64,000 nucleotides of DNA, taken from Lophius americanus. Lineage: Eukaryota; Chordata; Actinopteri; Lophiiformes; Lophiidae. Under the pieces are notes generated by a model. The model saw nothing but the letters and a program-made list of their open reading frames with translations, was not told the DNA's origin and ran no database searches. Within the stretch, counting starts at the first letter, position 1. Each line of letters begins with the position of its first letter. Below are positions 37,001 to 49,800 of this stretch, piece by piece. The DNA lies in the NCBI GenBank assembly GCA_037951165.1, contig JBBDHG010000019.1, positions 12,068,001-12,132,000 of the forward strand, in the 5' to 3' direction. The translations under genes were made by a program, and so were the position numbers.

Positions 37001-37835
37001 AGCATATCCCAGCCGACATCGAGCAAGAGGCGGGTCACACCTAAGACGATTCGCCAATTCATCACAGGGCCGACACATAGAGACATACAACCATTCACAC
37101 TAACACTCACTCCTACGGGCAATAATTTTTAATGTTGTGTCAAGTGTTGATTCTGCATCTGGTTAGGAAAAACAAGAGCCTGTGGCTGAAGACGTGGGTT
37201 CATTTTCACTGTCTGACTTACCTTTCACAGTTTCACGGGAAGTTTTTGTTCCCAAACAGCAGACTGCTCCTTCTCTGAAAGTCTCCTTGAGCAGGTGCTT
37301 CCCACTGAAGTGGAAAAAGATTGCTCTTGTTTTTATTTTATCCATGATGCTCTTCTGATGAGGAAATGGGTGCCTCATGGTGACAATTTTGTTGGTGATC
37401 CCGTGTATCATACAGTGTCGCCATCGAAATTCTGTGAGTCAGTGATGAAGTTGGCACACAATGATTGTGCTCATTGGGGCTTTAGTAAAGCATCAGTCTG
37501 TGAGTGGAAGCTCAAGTGCAACTGGGTCATCCACATCATGATAATTATACCAAACAAGTTTAGAGTGACTTTGGCAAAAGTGAACTCCATTGAGATGCTT
37601 TACTAGGACATGAAAAGAGCAGTTAATGATAACAAAAACTCCTATCTTTAGTTGTGTGAAGAAGAGTGGGTAATAAGGGATCCGACTGACTAAGAGACTG
37701 TTCCCCAGTTACTGAAAGTATTTGGTTGGAGGTTTGGCTGTTAACAATTTTTCATGATAAGGATTTAGGTTTCGGATAAGCTATTTGCCCCACCAAATCC
37801 TAATTAAAGATGCCATTCAATCAATCGATCAATCG

Positions 37836-37874
<39 letters not shown>

Positions 37875-40800
37875 GATCAATCAATCAATCTTTATTTATT
37901 AGCGCCAATTCACAACAACAGTTGCCTCAAGGTGCTTTCAAGAAAGAGCAGTTCGAAACCAAACTCTTTATATAAAGATCTACAGGAGCCAACAAATTCC
38001 TCCTTGAGCAAGCACTTGGCGACAATAGCAAGAAAAAACTGCCCTTTAACGGGCAGAAACATCGAGCAGGTCCAAGACTCAGGGTAGACAGCCTACTGCT
38101 ATGACAGGCCGGGTTTGAAAAAACGAGCCAGAGAGAGAGTGAGAGCGAGAAAGAGAGAGACACGGGTGAGGAGAGATACAGACGGGGGAAAAGCAGCAAA
38201 GATATCAGCTATAATCCACTTTCTCCAACCGCTCCATGGTCGGGCCGTGGCAGCAGCAGGGATCCCAGGTTGATAATAACATTATATTAATGTAACATAT
38301 AGCGAGAACTTATGGGCAAATACTATACAATAACAATAATAATGACAACAACAATAATCATCAGTTTACTCAGGTTATCCATTATATGTTCAAAGATATT
38401 TGAATATCTGTGAGAGTGGCCACAATTTAATAAGCATGTGTTCCGAAATGTAAATCTGTAGGACAATCTAATAATAATAATAATAGTAATTTATTTTCTT
38501 AAGCGACAATGATGATTCTGTGTCAACGTAAACACCACTTAAGACACATCACCTCTCATTATGTCGTTAAATGAATACGGTTCCTCAAATGACTCTGATA
38601 CATTACACTTTATGGTCTTTACTTAATTAAATCCCAAGTGTCATCCTCCGTAATTTTGTTCCGTTTGGTTCTTGTGCTTCCCTCAATAATCCCAAATCCT
38701 CTAAACAAGCGGAGATGACAGTTTATTCATTAAATTCTGATAAGGTTAAACACTGACAGTTTAAGTGTGTTTGTTAATTCAGACTTTATTTGCACCGGGA
38801 CTGAAGCGGCACCTCCAGATGAAGTAAAAGCTGTCGGCCTACTCTGAGTAGTGTGTTGGAGCTGGATTTAATAACCAACGGCCCCTTATTGACATTGTGA
38901 CTGCCGTTAGCATGGCAGCAGAGGATTGTGTTTCTCCTCTAAGTTGTATATGAGAGACTTATTTATGAAGAGCATGATGTATGGGGTTCAATGACCTCAT
39001 CTCATCTAACTGAATAAGGTGTTTCATTAACAAATTTTCTCAGCTTTAATTTATTACACGCCCTTGAGGGTTTATCACACTGATGGCCCATTCATTCTCA
39101 ATATGTTTTGATTGAAGGCGTCAGCAAATTGTCAGTGACAGTGATGATTTAGATTCTCAAACCTGATATGCAGTTCTTGAAGAAATCTGAATTAACAATT
39201 TACCTGCCAAAAACAAAAAAATCAATTCTTAGTTATAAGTCCAGCTCCAACACACTACTCAGAGTAGGCCGACAGCTTTTACTTCATCTGGAGGTGCCGC
39301 GTCAGTCCCTGTGCAAATAAAGTCTGAATTAACAAACACACTTAAACTGTCAGTGATTAACCTAATCAGAATTTAATGAATAAAATTTCATTTTGTATTA
39401 AATCAGTGGAAGCAATAGCCATCTCGTAAATGTGTGCAAAAGTTCTTTTCAGGTTTGTCTTTGGAATGTTTGGGGTCTTCCAACACAGGAAATAAGTGTA
39501 CACAGGAGTGTAGGATTTGTAATATTATCACCATATTTTTAAAATGCTATTGTTATATTGTAATTTCGTCCAGAGTAAGTAAGAGCGATGGCCCCTGATG
39601 GCGTATTTCAAATATTAAAATGCCAGAACTGCTTATTGATCTTATTGCACAGCTATTTTGAACAACACAAACTCATTGTTTCGAAACTTGAAATTTGAAG
39701 TTGAGTAGTGCAGTCATTCAGTCTTCAAACTATTATTACATAGTTATTACAAATACCATTAAAAATGAGAAAGAAATTGAAACCTGTCTCAAAGATAAGT
39801 TTTTGTTTTTTTGTGGCTTTCTTTACACAACAACCTGTGTGGCAACCTAATATATCCCATCCACTGACATGCTGCATGTTATTCATGCTTCACCTGTTGG
39901 TGGTCGTAATGTTACGGCTATTTGGTGTGCACTCCTGTTCATGTGAGAGCAAGTGTCCTTTTAACCACTTAAACTAGCTTCTCTAAACAGCAGTGCCAAC
40001 ATCCCACAGCAACATGTTGCTGATGATTAAATATAAGAAAGACTATTGCCCGCCTCATACATCATCTAAATTGGTTTAACACAGCTGTTTTCCCCACATT
40101 TTCTTTTAATTTATGTGTGATGCCAAATTTTACTGTCTCTGGGGTTCTCCATTGAAGAACTGGGCAGAAGTAACATGTTTCCCTTGTGCAGAAAACATTA
40201 AACAGCAACACACTCAACACTTTGTGTTTCCTCTGAGGAACATTTGCGGTCTGCCAGCTCAATTTTGTTGAGGAAAATCAGGAAATTACGAATACAGAAA
40301 AATACCAAATCAAGACAATGTCTGGTTCCCTGAAAAATACATTTCATAATTTCAATAGGCTTTATTATCATGAAACATTATGGGTATATTTTTTAATATA
40401 ATCAAGAGCAATTGTTAAGCCGGAGATGATATTTTTAAAATATGAAAAAGCAAAAAGAGCAAAAAAGGGCCATTTTTAATAATGAGCACTAGCTGTCTAT
40501 TCAAACCTGAGAACCTCCTCATTTCTGCCTTAGTGAGAGATAACACTGGGAACAACGCATAGAATTTAAGTGATTGGGGATTCTCTGCATAAAACTGCTC
40601 AACCTATTTGTTGAGCAAGCCCCGGTTTGCTTGTGTAAGCCTTCTTATTTCAATTGTGTTTGAAAGAGAATACACAGCCTCTGCTGTCCTGGCTCCGTTT
40701 TTGGTGTTGGACAAAAGCATACAACATATAATGTTGTTCACATGCGTAAAATACAGTTACATTTTCACGTTTACTAAGGCTCTGATTTAAATCAAATGCA

Positions 40801-43800
40801 ATTACAGGAAAGTGGTTTTACATACTGTCTTCACAGATTTCTAGAAATATCCTCAATAACATCAGGTAGTTGAAGTGGTGAATCTCATTCCATCCTTTCC
40901 TGTGAATGACAGAGCCTTTGGAGGATGCTCCTTCCTACCAAATTGTAATATTGTAACCAGTAACCTATAAACCTTTTTAGCTGTGGAATTAAATATAGTT
41001 TAAAAAAAAAAGAAAGTCTAACCAGCCTTTTTGGATCCAGTAGATATAGACACCCTGCAGATGATTTTTCAAATTTACAACAAAATTGAAACTGGTCAAT
41101 CAGTAAAGACACCTGAAATCAATTTTTTTTTAAATGTTGAGGCTATTCAGACTATTAACAATAGGAACAGATGAGACATAAGTCACCAAAAGAAATAATC
41201 AACTTTAAATCTTCATTGCAGTACTTCATTAATTAAAAATACTTGGTAACAGAAATCCCTCGGTCTGCCTCTAAACTACTTTCTTTTCCTGGACCACTGA
41301 AGCACAGAGGCCGCAGATTAATGTCCAATAATGGACCTTAAAATCATCCAAAACAGTCCTTTCAGTAAAATCATGTATAATTCATAGCCCTCCATTAGCT
41401 ATGGTTCCGACGTAGGGAAGTGAGGGCTCTTGCTCTCTCCTTTTTCACATCTTTTTCCTTCTTAAGATAGATAGATAGAAAACTTTATTAATCCCCAGAG
41501 TGGAAATTTAGTCGCAACAGCAGCTCCACAGACAGACATTCTAAAGATAATACTAAAAATAATAATAATACATTTAATTTATAATGCACTTTACATTTGG
41601 ATCAAATCTCAAAGTGCTACAAAGTAAAAGAATGATTACGATGACAAAGTAAGTAAGACATACTATATAAAAGGACATCTTGTATAAAGTATAGATAAAT
41701 ATATATAAATGAGAAAACAGGGATTTGATCATGAAGGTAAACTATGCCCACTGATAGGTAATAGATTTACAAAAATTAGAAAAATACATGCTCAAAAGTT
41801 GAAATAGAGCAAAAGCTTAGCTTGACCTCACAGGTTGTCATCTTGGATACATTATCATTGTAAGTGAAACAGCCATTTCCTAATTTGATAGCCTCCATTT
41901 ACATTAAATTGACCCTTAAACAGGTGACAATAGAGGATTGGTTGTTTTAATATGCACAGATTCAACGGAGAATAACATTGTCCTTCGGAAGTGTGTAATT
42001 ATGATAAAATATTTTCATTTTACCTCTACTAGAACACTGTATGAGTAAACACAGAAAGGGAAATTACAATTATTTCCAGCCTGGATGCCTAATACCCTCA
42101 TCTACTGCTGGAACTGTAGAGTAGAAACACTGACCCATATAATTCACTGGTCATTATTCTTTCACTTGGGATTTATTTAGCTTTTCAGCCCATGTCCTAC
42201 TGATCAGATGAAAATTTGAATGGCAACAAATTTAGACTTTAGCACTAATAAGGTCATTAGGGAAATCACTACCTTTTTGATTTAAGCCACGTCTCAAACT
42301 CAAGGCCCACAGGCCAAATCTGGCCCGCAGAACAATTATATCCGGCCAGCAGGACGAATAGTTATACCAGCAGTTATAATAACTGCTGTATACCAGCATT
42401 TATAATAACTGCTGGTATACAGCACAAACACAACAGATACTAGAAATCCCAGAATGCATCTCAATAGCTGGTGCGTCAAACAAGATCGCCAGCGCTTCTC
42501 CCTCCTCTGTCGTCAGATATCAACAATCATCCAGTCACTCTAATAAACTTTGGGCTAAATCTTAGAAGAGATGCTACGGAGCCGGGAAGGATATATAGAT
42601 GAGAAAAAAAAAATTAGTAAGTCGCGCAATCGTATTATAGAATGCTCATTTTCGACATGTCAGTGCTGTTGCGTTAAAAAGAAGAAAACATCTGTCTCTG
42701 GGTAACATTTCATGCATATCCATCCCTTAATTTATGAGTTATTAAAGAAAAAAAAACCTACAAAAGTGCCATATGTCTCAACGGTTAGGAAAACTTTATC
42801 ATGATGTCACATTATGACACTATAATGTAATCATCACTACATATTAGATTTTCCATAATGTTTCTAACAAACGGACAAAAAAAGGAAAAGCAGTTACCTC
42901 TTTGGCAAGGGAACAAAAAAAAACGGGGAAGAAACTTTCAGGGGATCGCCAAATATACTGGACGTCAATGTTGTCAACACATTTCTTGCATTTTTCATTT
43001 TGTTTTCACTAGACGGAGCCCCAAAGGAATTAGTCTTTATTGTCTGGTAATCTTACGTCTGAAATGTCACAGACATCCATCCACTAGTTGCTGAGCTTTT
43101 CCAGCATGACTAAAAAAAGTATAAGAATACAATAAACAGAAAAAAAGACTATCAATGTGCCCAAGTATTTAATATGAAGCCTATATTCTCCACAATTTTA
43201 ACTGCAATCAAACCTTTTTCATGATTCACAAACTTGTTGAAATATAAAATATCTCCAATGGTACCGATAAATGTAGCATTTGCTGGGCTTAAACAGGCCA
43301 ACCCCCTGCAGTTTGCTTACAAAGGATGAACACTGGTTACTTGATTTAAGCCAGACAATCATTTCTGAACCTTGTTTCCTTCTTGTTCGATCAAACCAAC
43401 GCAGTGACAGCGAGTAGTGTGAACACAATGCACTTTTTTCACGCAGCACATCCATGTTTCATAAATATAGGACACAGCATGGATCTACTTAAATGTGCAC
43501 ACTGTGAATTAGTTGATAATAGTCTATTTTCAAATGTTGGGATGAAGTTTGACGGTGTTGAACATGCCTCTGGAGGATATTATGGCAGATAGGGCTAGGA
43601 TGACATCCCATAATAAAAACCTAATGATGCTGAAGGCTCTCTGAATTCTCTGGTATTTTTCTCTGTGAAGATGATTTTCAAGTATGAGGCTGCAGGAAGA
43701 GAAACCATTTACTTGTTTGTGGTCAGACGTTACAGCATCTACAACAAAGAAGTAGGCAGAATGTACCAATACGCTGCACTCCTATGATGGTTTGATCAAA

Positions 43801-46800
43801 TACTCTTGATGTTTTTCCTCTGATGCTGTCTAATGGGTTCAACATCAGCCAGTGAATATATCATCGACTGTTGTACAATTCTGAGGCAAAAGCCTGTTTT
43901 GAACAGAAGAATCCTGATTTAAAACAACGAAAATATTTCAATTATATTTGATTTAGTTAATAAGAAAATGCTAGAACCCAAGACAATGCAATTCAAGAAC
44001 AGATGGTAGGCTGTTCATTTGTGTGATGTAATTACAATAATAAAATTGGACTGGGATTTAATAAAGCCTCTCTCTCTAATCTATTGAGTAAAAAGTATTT
44101 CTGGGTTTTTTTCAACCTGGTGTGGAATTTGGTGCGTCACATTGATAATTCTGGTAATTGATAATACAAACAAACATAATACAATAATTTACCGAAACAT
44201 TTAAAGCTACACTAAAAGCATGAGCATGAACTGGTGTGTATGTCTGGAACTAAACAAAAGTGTATCAACGGTCTTGTCAAAATATTTCAACAAGATGGAC
44301 CTTAAACACTTGTGCTCAACGATTTGGAAAAGACACTGATAGATTTTCAAACGTTGTTCTACGCAAAAAACTAAACATAGTTCATCATGAGCCGGCAACG
44401 CTGGCCAGTGTATGTACAGATCTGTGTATGATTCACGGTCTGCTGCTGGGAGCAGATAAACCATTAAGTCCTGCTCATAGAAACAGAGGCTGCTCATGTG
44501 AACAGACATCTTCGCCTCAGAACAATAACACTGTCCATGCACACCTAGGGGCGTACTGGATTAGGGTGCACAGTGTGTGGCTATGTGCATGCCTGAAAGC
44601 TGGGGATGTGTTTCTGGGGTCAGGAGCGATTTGTGAGAATATTCTGTGGTTTTGCTGCATTTATAGAGTAAGGTAAGTGTGATACAGTATAACAATTATG
44701 TATTTAATTTTGGTTGATCTACAGTGAGAGGGTCATTATAATCACTATAGAGGTAATGCAGTATCACAATATGGTATAATTTACCTTAAACTGAACATTT
44801 GCATTGCCCTGTAGTTGACATTTTGGTCCTCACTCAGATCCTCATTTAATTATTTTCCAGTTATTTTGGATTACATACCTGGCAACACAAATGTTAGTTA
44901 TAATGACGGTAACCACCTCTAATGATCACTTATGTAATGGGTGATCATTAGACGTCTTGCCGAGAGGCACCTATGCTACGCACTGCGCTACTGTGCAGTG
45001 GACAGTTCACCAAATGGACAAAGTCATGTACAAAAAGTCAAAATGCTAATATATACAGTTGAATACAAATAAGGGGCATGCCATGCACTTTACTCCCAGG
45101 CCCTCAGTGCAAACCTGGCCAAATTAAACTTAGAAAAGCGTCAACGTGACATTATGACATAATGCTGTATCGCAAAGACACATCACGTACCCAAAATCAA
45201 TATCATTAGTCAAATAAAAAGAAACGAACATCAATGAAAGGCTTCCCCAAAGATTCCAGCCAAACTGTTGGGCATAAATGCACACCCCAATCATGCTTGC
45301 CCCTTACTAACTGACCGAATCTGGACATCATTCACTCCAGCAGCAGCCCTCAAAAGCAAACAGGAGTGATGATAATACAATGAACTGCTTGTAATGGACC
45401 CGGCGCCCAGAAAGCATATGCCTATTTATTGTTCAGGTAAGATTCATGCCTACCTCTGGCACATAAACTGATCAACCATAACATTAAAACCAATTATTAT
45501 TTGTGTATGCCCCGTTTTTCATGGACAGTGTGCTGTGACACCTTCATAAGAGAATCATCATTCATTTTCGAGTAAGTAGTGCTGCATTAGCGCTTTTGTG
45601 GGATCGGACATCACAGGCTTTGCTCCCCAAGAACATCAACAAGCCATGGGCACCCATGATCCTGTTACTGGTTCACCAGTCGTTCTTCCCTAGACCACTT
45701 TGGTACAGTATGTACCAACCACTGCAGATTGGGTAGACCCATCAAGAACTGCTATTTTGGAGATGTTCTGCCCTTTGACAAGGGCCATCACATAATGACC
45801 CTTGTCAAAGTTATTAAGTTCCTTATGCTTTCCCACCTTATCCGGGTTCCAACGTATCAACGTCCAGGACTACTGTATATGTTCACTTGCTGCCCGATAT
45901 ACCCAACCCCCTGACAGGTGCAAGCTCACCTGTAAGTGGTTATAATGTTATGTGTTAGGGTTTGATCTGACAATGCAAAACATCACGACATAGTGAATAA
46001 TCTGTTTCCAAATTCTACGGACAACATACAAATTATAGCAACACAAGAGAGACAATCAATGTTTATTATCCAAAATACAATATAACAATAAATCCTATCC
46101 TGCATTGATTTGTAAAAATTACCAACCATGACCTCAATCACCATCAGCTCGAGACAGTGAGTCACCTCTTATCTATTTAATGTTAGTCTAATCAATCTGT
46201 GAGGCTGCAATTCTCAATAAAAAGGAAAAAACTGTCTGATACGGAAATATTGACATCATGATCATGCCATAGAAAAAACGGAGGACAATTCACTAAGTGT
46301 CAGTTCTCCTATGAAAATTCTAAGTGTTTGCGCCAATCTGTGTCCAAGATATTTTTCCCTTAATGAATCAAAAATTTGATAAAAAGTCAAGGAATCATCA
46401 AAGACATCATTAGTAAAGATGACATGATCAAACTTCTTGGCAGTTATCTTAACTTTCATAAGTATATGAAAAGGTAAAAAGGACCCATAAGAATAATAAA
46501 GCTAATCTATGGCTGGGAGAGTAATCTCAAAAAGATTGTGAACTCGATTCAGACATATCTATGATCTCATTTCTGAAGTATAGCTATTCTCCAGCACTTA
46601 AATTTATGACGTGAGCAAAGCTCATTAGCTTAGCTCGACGAGCGAGGTCTGGTACTTTAAGAGCATGGCCTTAAGGGTATTTTTTTTTTCTGTGCCATGG
46701 GGGATTATGGGAGTTACTAAATGCTAAAATTATCTTTGGTTTTCCTTATCTAAACACTAAAACCCCAAAATTAGCTATTTAGCGCCAACTAAGAGCTCTA

Positions 46801-49800
46801 CTGTGAAGCTGGAGAGCTAACATCACTTAGCGAAAGTGATATTAACTTGAAAAAAATTTCTATTTTGCTGAAGAAGGAAACGTCAGAGTTGTTCAACCAT
46901 CTTGGCAAAAATGATCCTTTTATACAGATCAATGATTGAAACATTGAAACATTTCACTGTGATATACTTGTGGAGCATGCGACAGGTTTCAGCGATCTCA
47001 CCGGTGGGAGTTTGTGAGCCCGAATATTGCTGAAGTGCGAGGGCCCTTCATCACTGCTTGTCTTATCGTTATTATTACTTTTATTATTTCGGGTTCAGTA
47101 TTGGCAAAAACATATAGAAATAGGCAATAACCATTATAGATTAAAAAAAGGGATTTTCTGTCAACATGACAGATGATACTTACTGCTTTACTAGTATTAA
47201 TGATTTCAAACCATATTTCCCTTTAATTATTGATTTTTAAACTCTTCTAAATTATTTCAGTAAATGGCAGCCAGACAGACATTGCCGGTAATACACTGCA
47301 GGGGAACCTCATCCCAGTATATAGTATCACACTGTAGAATGGAATACCATGAAAAATAAATGTGAAATTTAAGATTTTTAAGAAGTTTTTGTTTTAAATG
47401 TTTGTGTAGCACCCAAACTGGTAATGGAGAACTCATAACGACAAAGCCGGAAAGATGCCTTAAAGAAATACCTCAGATTAAGATACATGGTTATTTGAGA
47501 AGTAAGATTCTTAAATGTGTGATAAGCTTGCTTGAATAAATAGAACTTCTGCTCTTGCGCTTACAGCTTTCGGTTATCCGTAAAGAAATAACTCTGAAAT
47601 CAAAACGAGCTAATTTATACTGATGGAGAAAATCAGACATCTGAAACCTTCAAATTTATATAAAAGAGTTGTAAATAGCTATAAGTCTACAGGTTCAACA
47701 TAATTTCATTACCTCCGCCAAGGGAGAAGGTCAGGTTTTCACCCGCATTTGTTTGTCTGTCTGTCAGCCATTTTATAGAAATAACTCACAGATAAAAAAC
47801 ATTTTTGTGACGTGGTTCGCAGCATTTAAAATAAAATAAAATAATAAGCCATTGGATTAGTTATGTCACAAAGTGGGGAGGCGCTCTCTTGAAATTGTGT
47901 CCAGGTTGATGCCTTTGTACCTTTAATTCCATGATGTTTCTTTGACTCACTGTGCTAAACAGAGACGCTGAGGTGGAAAGCGCAGGAGGTGACCGGCTAC
48001 AGAGTATTTGAGATGTACTCAGAGAGTTTGTTGGAGATGTCGGTAGACTTCGAGGCTGGCAAGAACTCCGACATAGAGTAACAGAAAATTATGCAATAGT
48101 CTGTTCAAGATTTTGACTTAAATAAATCTTTTTGTGTTCAAAGTGCTGAACACATGCAAACTATGGGGGAGGAAGAAACAGAGTAGGATCAGAGGCAGGT
48201 TTTAGCACTTGGCCAAGGTTTGTGCTCTCTGAGTGCTTTTTCTAGCTATCAGTTGTGACAACTCAAAGTTGAAACGGTTGCACCATTTTTTATTCCTTTT
48301 TATTTTATTATTTTTCTTGGTCTAAATATTAAATGTTTGGTCTCATTGAGGTTCCATTAGATAAGGTCCAACAGAGAATCATTGCCTAATTGGTTCAGGA
48401 AATAAGGTATGATTTAGGTCTGTGCTAAATACACATATATGATATCATGTTGCGTATTAACATGAATTGTGATCATTTATGGCACAGATTGAATTTTCAA
48501 CGATACAAATGGTGGACGCAAAGAACCTGCACGAGAAACAAATAAAAATCTGCCTTTCTTTTTCAACATCTCAGCACATTAACTGTTGCCCTAGACATGC
48601 AAAACACAAACAAAGATGGGGAAAGTCTTAATGTCTCCGTCCTTGGCAGATCATCCTAGTTCTGACTGACTGAAGCTTTTCATAAAAACATCAATCAACC
48701 GCCAGAGGTGACATAGAGGAATGCTCCTGGTTGCATGACGGGAATTGATGCAAGGACATCAATATCCATTGACGCGCAAAGCCGAACTCCACCGGGTTGG
48801 AACGTAAAACGATGTACATATTGATGGTCTGTCACTGTAAGGTTGTAGAATATCCTACCTACCACATCCAGACAGACCTGTGACAAAAAGTAATTTCACT
48901 CATTACTGACACAAATTATCTGATGGTTACCTCAGATACACATTTTCTCCTGTTTTTGTAGCCATAGGAAAATCTGCCTATGTAACTTATGTATTAAATG
49001 CAACCTTCAATCTATAATGTTTTGTATCCTTAAGATTTTTTAGTTTACATGTTGATGTTGTTGATTTTTCCTCAACATTGAATGTAGCAGCAAATGACGG
49101 ATTGCCTGATTAAAGTTTCATGCCCCTGCACGAGGACTGACACAGTGCAATGAAATCAAATGAAAAAAAATCTAAAGAAATGTGGCATCAATAATGGGAA
49201 ATGTGTATATTCTATTTAACAGACAACAAGATCCAAAACAACCATTTAGTATATGTAAAATGATGAAAATGATTATTGGTATAGGTATTGATATTTTCTA
49301 TCCTAAAACATGATGAATCTGAGAGCTAATGTGTAATGTCTCTTCACAGATGCATCTGACCTTCTCCCATTCACAGAGATTTTTCCAATCCTGATTTATC
49401 TTGGGCCGATCACAACCACCAATTTCAGGGATCCTAACACTTTAATGGACCATGGTAAATGGCTTTGTGTCAGAAGTTGCATGATTGTCAATCGCTAGTA
49501 CTGATTGCTGTCATTTTTCATTTGTGTGTATGTGGTTGTGTAAGTGTGTATGTATGTGTTGTGTGTGTGCATGTGTGTTTCCGTGTGTGTGTGTGTGAGT
49601 GTGTAAGAGCCGAAAATCCAGCTTAAGTGTAGAGCATCTGAAAAGTCGAGGGACAAACTGTGGGCTCAAACACTCGCCTGAGAATTCCTCTGTCTCCTAG
49701 ACTCTGGTTGGGCTCTGATGCCTTGTCCTGGTGACACCAAACACATCCTGTAAGCACCTCATTCCTTTATTATTGAAAGCCTCCTGAATAATTGTAGGAA

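Larger units (their letters stand above)
34627..37660 (+). mobile_element. Broken Gypsy-type LTR retrotransposon in oprm1 intron 1
   Basis: A candidate 5' LTR/leader (about 34,627-35,380) precedes a gag-like start codon at 35,386 whose frame stops at 35,458. A gag core follows at about 35,960-36,220 ('KAYELLPEGYRQ' type). Next come a protease/linker-like segment at about 36,740-36,950 ('LGND.AGERVWADK' pattern) and a zinc-binding integrase N-terminal-like segment at about 37,300-37,480. Stops, frameshifts and missing RT/RNase H show it is long dead. Two younger elements sit inside it (35,476-35,510 and 36,953-37,118). No 3' LTR was found before 37.8 kb. Gypsy is inferred from the order and motifs; the subfamily is not assigned. 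Confidence 0.7.
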
